Positions 62,626 through 64,000 of a DNA stretch of 64,000 nt are shown here, one piece after another. The first letter of the stretch is position 1, and the number at the start of each line of letters is the position of its first letter. The translations under genes were made by a program, and so were the position numbers. Below the pieces are notes generated by a model that did no database searches, was not told the origin of the DNA, and saw only the letters and a program-made list of their open reading frames with translations. The stretch comes from Bradyrhizobium frederickii (GTDB taxonomy: Bacteria > Pseudomonadota > Alphaproteobacteria > Rhizobiales > Xanthobacteraceae), in contig NZ_SPQS01000024.1 of assembly GCF_004570865.1 (NCBI RefSeq), positions 55,913 through 119,912 of the forward strand, in the 5' to 3' direction.

Positions 62626-63051
62626 CGCGGCGCCGGCCGCCATGACGACGAGGTAACCGTTCGTTTACCGCAAACGCGGATCCTGCAGCTCGCGGCGACA
62701 ACGCGAAGCCGGGAGTGCGAACGCGCTCCCGCTTGCGGCCGGCTCGGTTCAACGTTCCGCACGCCGGTCCTATGGTCTTTCACGAGCAGGACTTTCCCAC
62801 GCGCTTCGCCCTGTTGTTGTCGGCGCGTTCACCGCATGCCTTCCGCCGTTGCGGCGTGCAGCCGGATTTGCCGAAAAGCGCTGCTGCCTTCCGCCGAATC
62901 CCAAACTTCTCTTCAATATCCGTATTAGCACGGAGGATGAAATTAACGGGACTGTGAAAGGGGTTGTCTAACGATCCAGAGGAGGGCTTCCGTCCGTGCC
63001 AAGGCTGGCTCAGGCGTCGAAGTCCAGGTTCAGGTCAGTAAGGCGTAGCTC
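62626..63051. other. Gap upstream of cheA
   Basis: About 425 bp without a supported gene. An AT-richer stretch at 62890-62960 (CTTCTCTTCAATATCCGTAT and following) probably holds the cheA promoter. A small hairpin GTAACCGTTCGTTTAC lies at about 62652-62668. Confidence 0.5.
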
Positions 63052-64000
63052 ATGGATGATCTGTTGCGGGAGTTTCTGACGGAGACCAGCGAGAGCCTGG
63101 ACACCGTGGACAATCAATTGGTGAAGTTCGAGCAGGAGCCGAACAACGCCAAGATCCTGGATAACATCTTCCGCCTGGTCCACACCATCAAGGGCACCTG
63201 CGGCTTCCTGGGGCTGCCGCGGCTCGAAGCGCTGGCCCATGCCGGCGAGACCTTGATGGGCAAATTCCGTGACGGCATGCCGGTGACGGCCGAAGCCGTG
63301 ACGGTGATCCTGTCCTCGATCGACCGCATCAAGGAAATCCTCGCCGGCCTCGAAGCCACCGAGGCCGAGCCCGAGGGCAACGACCGCGACCTCATCGACA
63401 AGCTGGAAGCGATGGTCGAGCAGGGCATGGCGGCGATGTCAGCAGGTTCTGCTCCCGTCACTGAGGCTCCGCCGCTGGTGCCGGAAGCCCCGGTCGCCGC
63501 GCCCGCCAAGGAGATGGTCACCGGCTCGCTGGTCGACCAGACCCTGGAGCGTCCGTTGCGTCCGGGCGAAGTCTCGCTCGACGAGCTCGAGCGCGCCTTC
63601 CGCGAGACCGCGATCGAAGCCCCGGTGCCCGTTGCCAAGGCCGAGGTTGCACCCGCGCCGGCGGCTGAAGCGCCTGCGGCCAAGGAAGCTGCCAAGGACG
63701 CCGCGAAGCCTGCCGCCAAGGAGAAGGCCGCGCCGAAGAAGTCGATGGCCGACGAGAGTGCCGGCGAAGGCGACCGCATCGCCAACCAGTCGATCCGCGT
63801 CAACGTGGATACGCTGGAGCACCTGATGACCATGGTCTCCGAGCTGGTCTTGACCCGCAACCAGCTCCTGGAGATCTCCCGCCGCAACGAGGACACCGAG
63901 TTCAAGGTGCCGTTGCAGCGCCTGTCCAACGTCACCGCCGAGCTGCAGGAAGGCGTCATGAAGACGCGCATGCAGCCGATCGGCAATGCCTGGCAGAAGC
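63052..64000 (+). CDS. cheA: Chemotaxis histidine kinase CheA, N-terminal part (runs off the window)
   Basis: About 316 codons are visible. P1 (Hpt) domain: MDDLLREFLTETSESLDTVD and LVHTIKGTCGFLGLPRLE with the phospho-accepting His at about residue 44. A variable Ala/Pro/Lys-rich region (about residues 150-235) takes the place of a clear P2. The P3 dimerisation domain starts SIRVNVDTLEHLMTMVSELV with LTRNQLLEIS and RMQPIGNAW. The kinase (P4) and P5 domains lie beyond position 64000. ATG 63052 is preceded by AAGG. It marks the start of a chemotaxis gene cluster to the right. Confidence 0.93.
   Translation, partial: MDDLLREFLTETSESLDTVDNQLVKFEQEPNNAKILDNIFRLVHTIKGTCGFLGLPRLEALAHAGETLMGKFRDGMPVTAEAVTVILSSIDRIKEILAGLEATEAEPEGNDRDLIDKLEAMVEQGMAAMSAGSAPVTEAPPLVPEAPVAAPAKEMVTGSLVDQTLERPLRPGEVSLDELERAFRETAIEAPVPVAKAEVAPAPAAEAPAAKEAAKDAAKPAAKEKAAPKKSMADESAGEGDRIANQSIRVNVDTLEHLMTMVSELVLTRNQLLEISRRNEDTEFKVPLQRLSNVTAELQEGVMKTRMQPIGNAWQK

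Overview
This window reads as chromosomal DNA of a slow-growing rhizobium-type alphaproteobacterium, most likely Bradyrhizobium or a very close relative. The evidence is high GC content, alphaproteobacterial gene orders (mdh-sucCD-sucAB-lpdA; xerC/priA next to atpHAGDC; rplU-rpmA-GNAT-obgE-proBA-nadD-rsfS-rlmH-envC-ctpA), and many palindromic intergenic repeats. There is no rRNA, no CRISPR array and no intact insertion sequence. One tRNA gene (tRNA-Ser, CGA) is present.

Layout. 1-4.1 kb: an ABC exporter pair, an SGNH esterase, the RNA cyclic phosphodiesterase ThpR and the ATPase ZapE. 4.4-15.5 kb: a long TCA-cycle operon (mdh, sucC, a DUF1579 gene, sucD, sucA, sucB, an SDR oxidoreductase, lpdA, a membrane protein) that supplies malate dehydrogenase, succinyl-CoA synthetase and the complete 2-oxoglutarate dehydrogenase complex. 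15.7-20.4 kb: a DUF4337 membrane protein, xerC, priA and rlpA. 21-26.2 kb: the F1 part of ATP synthase (atpHAGDC). 26.4-36.2 kb, all on the minus strand: two tandem RppH-like Nudix hydrolases, a YibQ-type deacetylase, ctpA, an EnvC-like factor with a degenerate LytM domain, rlmH, rsfS, nadD, proA and proB. 36.3-39.7 kb: an accessory stretch with an orphan TctC-type binding protein, an unknown protein and a formylglycine-type sulfatase/phosphonate monoester hydrolase. 39.9-45.3 kb: obgE, a Clp N-domain/ClpS fusion, a MaoC protein, a DMT permease, a GNAT acetyltransferase, rpmA and rplU. 45.6-55.1 kb: a ROK-type protein whose fold halves are in swapped order, an epoxide-hydrolase-like enzyme, tRNA-Ser, a DUF2157/GDYXXLXY pair, a MocR regulator divergent from an EamA exporter, and a LysR regulator divergent from a quinone-reductase-like flavoprotein. 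55.2-64 kb: a signalling block with a doubly degenerate REC-EAL protein, an unknown 387-residue protein, a LuxR regulator carrying a kinase-like domain without its histidine, a small protein, an Hpt protein, two tandem Crp/Fnr regulators, a single-domain response regulator and the start of cheA.

Most interesting points. (1) A ClpA N-domain is fused to ClpS with no AAA+ module. (2) A ROK kinase homologue appears circularly permuted. (3) A REC-EAL protein lacks the phospho-acceptor Asp and carries D-to-N and E-to-Q changes in the EAL active site. (4) A LuxR regulator has an N-terminal HisKA-like helix pair in which the phospho-accepting His is Arg. (5) Three genes (zapE, the SDR gene, ctpA) end in short tandem duplications that copy the stop codon. 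(6) One repeat family sits exactly at the 3' ends of three genes and supplies the stop codon of two. All functional statements are from reading motifs by eye; no database search was possible.
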